The position numbers and the translations under genes are program-made. Positions 62,487-64,000 of a stretch of DNA of 64,000 nucleotides are shown piece by piece (position 1 is the stretch's first letter; every line of letters starts with the position of its first letter). The DNA comes from G963663735 sp963663735 (lineage in GTDB: Bacteria; Acidobacteriota; UBA6911; RPQK01; JAPXNP01), in assembly GCA_963663735.2 (NCBI GenBank), contig CAXXHN010000001.1:1798001-1862000 (forward strand). Reading direction: 5' to 3'. The notes below the pieces were generated by a model that was not told where the DNA came from, made no database searches, and saw only the letters and a program-made list of their open reading frames with translations.

Positions 62487-63848
62487 ATGGCTAAAATCTC
62501 CGGAAATTTATTGATTTTTCTGCTTGCCGCTGCCCTGCTTTCCACCACATCCGCCGCTGCGAGCTGGATGGCCGGAACCGCCAGTACCAGCATAACTCCT
62601 GAAGAAAAAACCTGGATGGCCGGATACGCATCCCGGACCGAGCCAGCCAGGGGAACCCTGCAGGATATCCACGCCAGGGCCCTGGCCCTGCAGGATGAAA
62701 ATTCGCGGAGGTTCGTCCTGGTAAGTCTGGATGTACTCGGCTTTCCCGCGGATTTTTCCAGGGCCGTTACCGACCGTGTCCAGGAAAAACTTGGAATACC
62801 CAGGGAAAACATCATTTTAGCCGCGACCCACACCCATGAAGGCCCGGTTGTCGGCGACAACCTGTATGTTGCCTACCGTATGGAACCGGAACACATGGAA
62901 GCGGTAAAACGATACACCAGAATCCTGGAGGACAAGCTGGTTGAGACCGCGGTCAGGGCCTTTGCGGAAATGCGGCCGAGCCGCCTCAGTTTCGGGCGGA
63001 CCGAGGTTCATTTCGCCATCAACCGCCGGGTGATCAAGGAAGATGGAATCGCTAACGGAGCCAACCGGATCGGCCCCGTGGACCACCGGGTTCCGTTTTT
63101 GACTGTCGACAGCGAAAATGGGGTTTTACAGGCGATACTGTTCGGCTACGCCTGCCATAACACTACCGGGCAGGGGCAGTATTTATACAACGGGGATTAC
63201 GCCGGTTTTGCCGAAACTTCCCTTGAAAAGGAGTATCCCGGAATAACCGCCATGTTCATCACCGGCACTGCAGCGGACAGCAATCCCTATCCGCGCGGCT
63301 CCCACGCCCTGGCCGAACGGCACGGAGAGGAACTGGCTGGAGCTATCCGGAAAGCCATCACCGGCCCCCTGGAGGAGATTGGCCCCGGGCTGGAAGCCGG
63401 CTACCGGGAAATAACCCTGAAATTGGAAGAGCCTCCTTCAGAAGCGGAATTCAGGCAGAAGCTTGAGGATGAAAACGAGTTTGTCCGCCGCCATGCCCGG
63501 CTGATGCTGGCCCGGATAGAAAAAGAGGGAAACCTTTCTCGGGATTTCACCTACCCGGTCCAGGCCTGGAAATTCGGAAACAATGACTTGACCCTCGTAG
63601 CCATGGGAGGTGAGGTGGTGCTGGATTATGAAATCTTGCTGGAAGCTGCTTTCCCCGGTCCCAATCTCTGGGTGGCCGGGTACTGCAATGACGTTTCCGC
63701 TTACATTCCATCGAAACGTATCCTTTCCGAGGGCGGATACGAGGCCGGGGGAGCAATGCTTTATTATGGATGGCCCTCAACTTTTGAGCCTTCAGTGGAA
63801 GATATTATTCTGGAGAACATTTCCGGGTTGATATCCGGAGAAAAATGA
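62487..63848 (+). CDS. Secreted neutral-ceramidase-like hydrolase (N-terminal domain form)
   Basis: 453 aa with a signal peptide (LLIFLLAAALLSTTSAAA). AGTASTSITPEEKTWMAGY is the usual opening strand, seen as TASTSITPEE. AATHTHEGP supplies zinc ligands, GYACHNTTG another His, and GTAADSNPYPRG aligns with the Ser nucleophile region of neutral ceramidases. At 453 aa it has the catalytic domain but not the C-terminal Ig-like domain of the 650-780-aa ceramidases. Such short relatives are common in glycan-degrading bacteria and may act on other N-acyl or ester substrates. Confidence 0.83.
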   Translation: MAKISGNLLIFLLAAALLSTTSAAASWMAGTASTSITPEEKTWMAGYASRTEPARGTLQDIHARALALQDENSRRFVLVSLDVLGFPADFSRAVTDRVQEKLGIPRENIILAATHTHEGPVVGDNLYVAYRMEPEHMEAVKRYTRILEDKLVETAVRAFAEMRPSRLSFGRTEVHFAINRRVIKEDGIANGANRIGPVDHRVPFLTVDSENGVLQAILFGYACHNTTGQGQYLYNGDYAGFAETSLEKEYPGITAMFITGTAADSNPYPRGSHALAERHGEELAGAIRKAITGPLEEIGPGLEAGYREITLKLEEPPSEAEFRQKLEDENEFVRRHARLMLARIEKEGNLSRDFTYPVQAWKFGNNDLTLVAMGGEVVLDYEILLEAAFPGPNLWVAGYCNDVSAYIPSKRILSEGGYEAGGAMLYYGWPSTFEPSVEDIILENISGLISGEK

Positions 63849-63950
63849 TGAGGTTGATTGTTAAATCTTTAAAATAGATGTAGATTTCTGTTATTAAAAA
63901 AAATCTATAAATCGGGGACTTAATCAATCCTCTGACCGGGAGAAAATGAG

Positions 63951-64000
63951 ATGAGCAAAATTGGTTATGATCGAAGGCATTTTTTGGGAACTGTTTCCGC
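63951..64000 (+). CDS. Start of a Tat-exported protein (cut by the window edge)
   Basis: Only 16 codons are visible: MSKIGYDRRHFLGTVSA, a twin-arginine signal (Arg8-Arg9, RRxFLG). GGGAGA lies about 10 bases upstream of the ATG. Gfo/Idh/MocA oxidoreductases often carry such starts, but the body of the protein is outside the window. Confidence 0.6.
   Translation, partial: MSKIGYDRRHFLGTVS

Overview
The window looks like one stretch of a chromosome from an uncultivated, Gram-negative, probably anaerobic heterotroph. The Gram-negative call rests on lipoproteins, a tripartite RND exporter, a CsgG-type protein and a BamE-fold protein. The anaerobic call rests on a 2-oxoacid:ferredoxin oxidoreductase, a rubredoxin and a rubredoxin-fused ThDP enzyme. 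Secreted sialidase, BNR-repeat, ceramidase-like and Tat-exported Gfo/Idh/MocA proteins suggest a scavenger of glycans and lipids, of the kind seen in Acidobacteriota/Aminicenantes, Planctomycetota or FCB-type lineages. The phylum cannot be fixed from this sequence alone.

Layout. 0-3 kb: a zinc-finger anti-sigma-like gene, a Tat-exported oxidoreductase and a lipoprotein amidohydrolase. 3.3-5.4 kb: a 45-aa rubredoxin followed by a ThDP enzyme carrying a near-copy of that rubredoxin at its N terminus. 5.7-13.4 kb: an RND efflux operon (one adaptor, two pumps). 13.6-15.2 kb: hpt and gmd. 15.4-21 kb: secreted BNR_4, M23 peptidase and beta-helix proteins. 21.4-26 kb: a DoxX/Tat/TIM-barrel fusion and korAB. 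26-33 kb: a BKACE enzyme, a GNAT enzyme, a CapK-like ligase, a frameshifted two-domain sialidase and a second Gfo/Idh/MocA enzyme. 33-38.6 kb: an ArnT-like transferase, cysS, lysine 6-aminotransferase, yraN and tRNA-Gly. 38.5-46 kb, minus strand: a nuclease-helicase, a four-helix-bundle gene, comF, rlmH, rsfS, nadD, obgE, rpmA and rplU. 46-51 kb: potassium uptake (trkA and two trkH paralogues). 51-56.6 kb: citrate synthase, a deacetylase-like protein without its metal ligands, and envelope proteins. 56.7-64 kb: an amidase, a penicillin-acylase-family hydrolase, a RAYT transposase between long direct repeats, a ceramidase-like protein and the start of another Tat protein.

The most unusual content is between the genes. 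There are GTAG-headed REP hairpins around a RAYT gene that sits between two approximately 300-bp direct repeats. There is an 82-bp dispersed element with a compensatory base-pair change. There are many short arrays with a 7-bp period and a TTG core, several of which start inside or within a few bases of a stop codon. Two of these arrays flank a four-helix-bundle gene in inverted orientation. No CRISPR array, rRNA, prophage or recognised defence system was seen.
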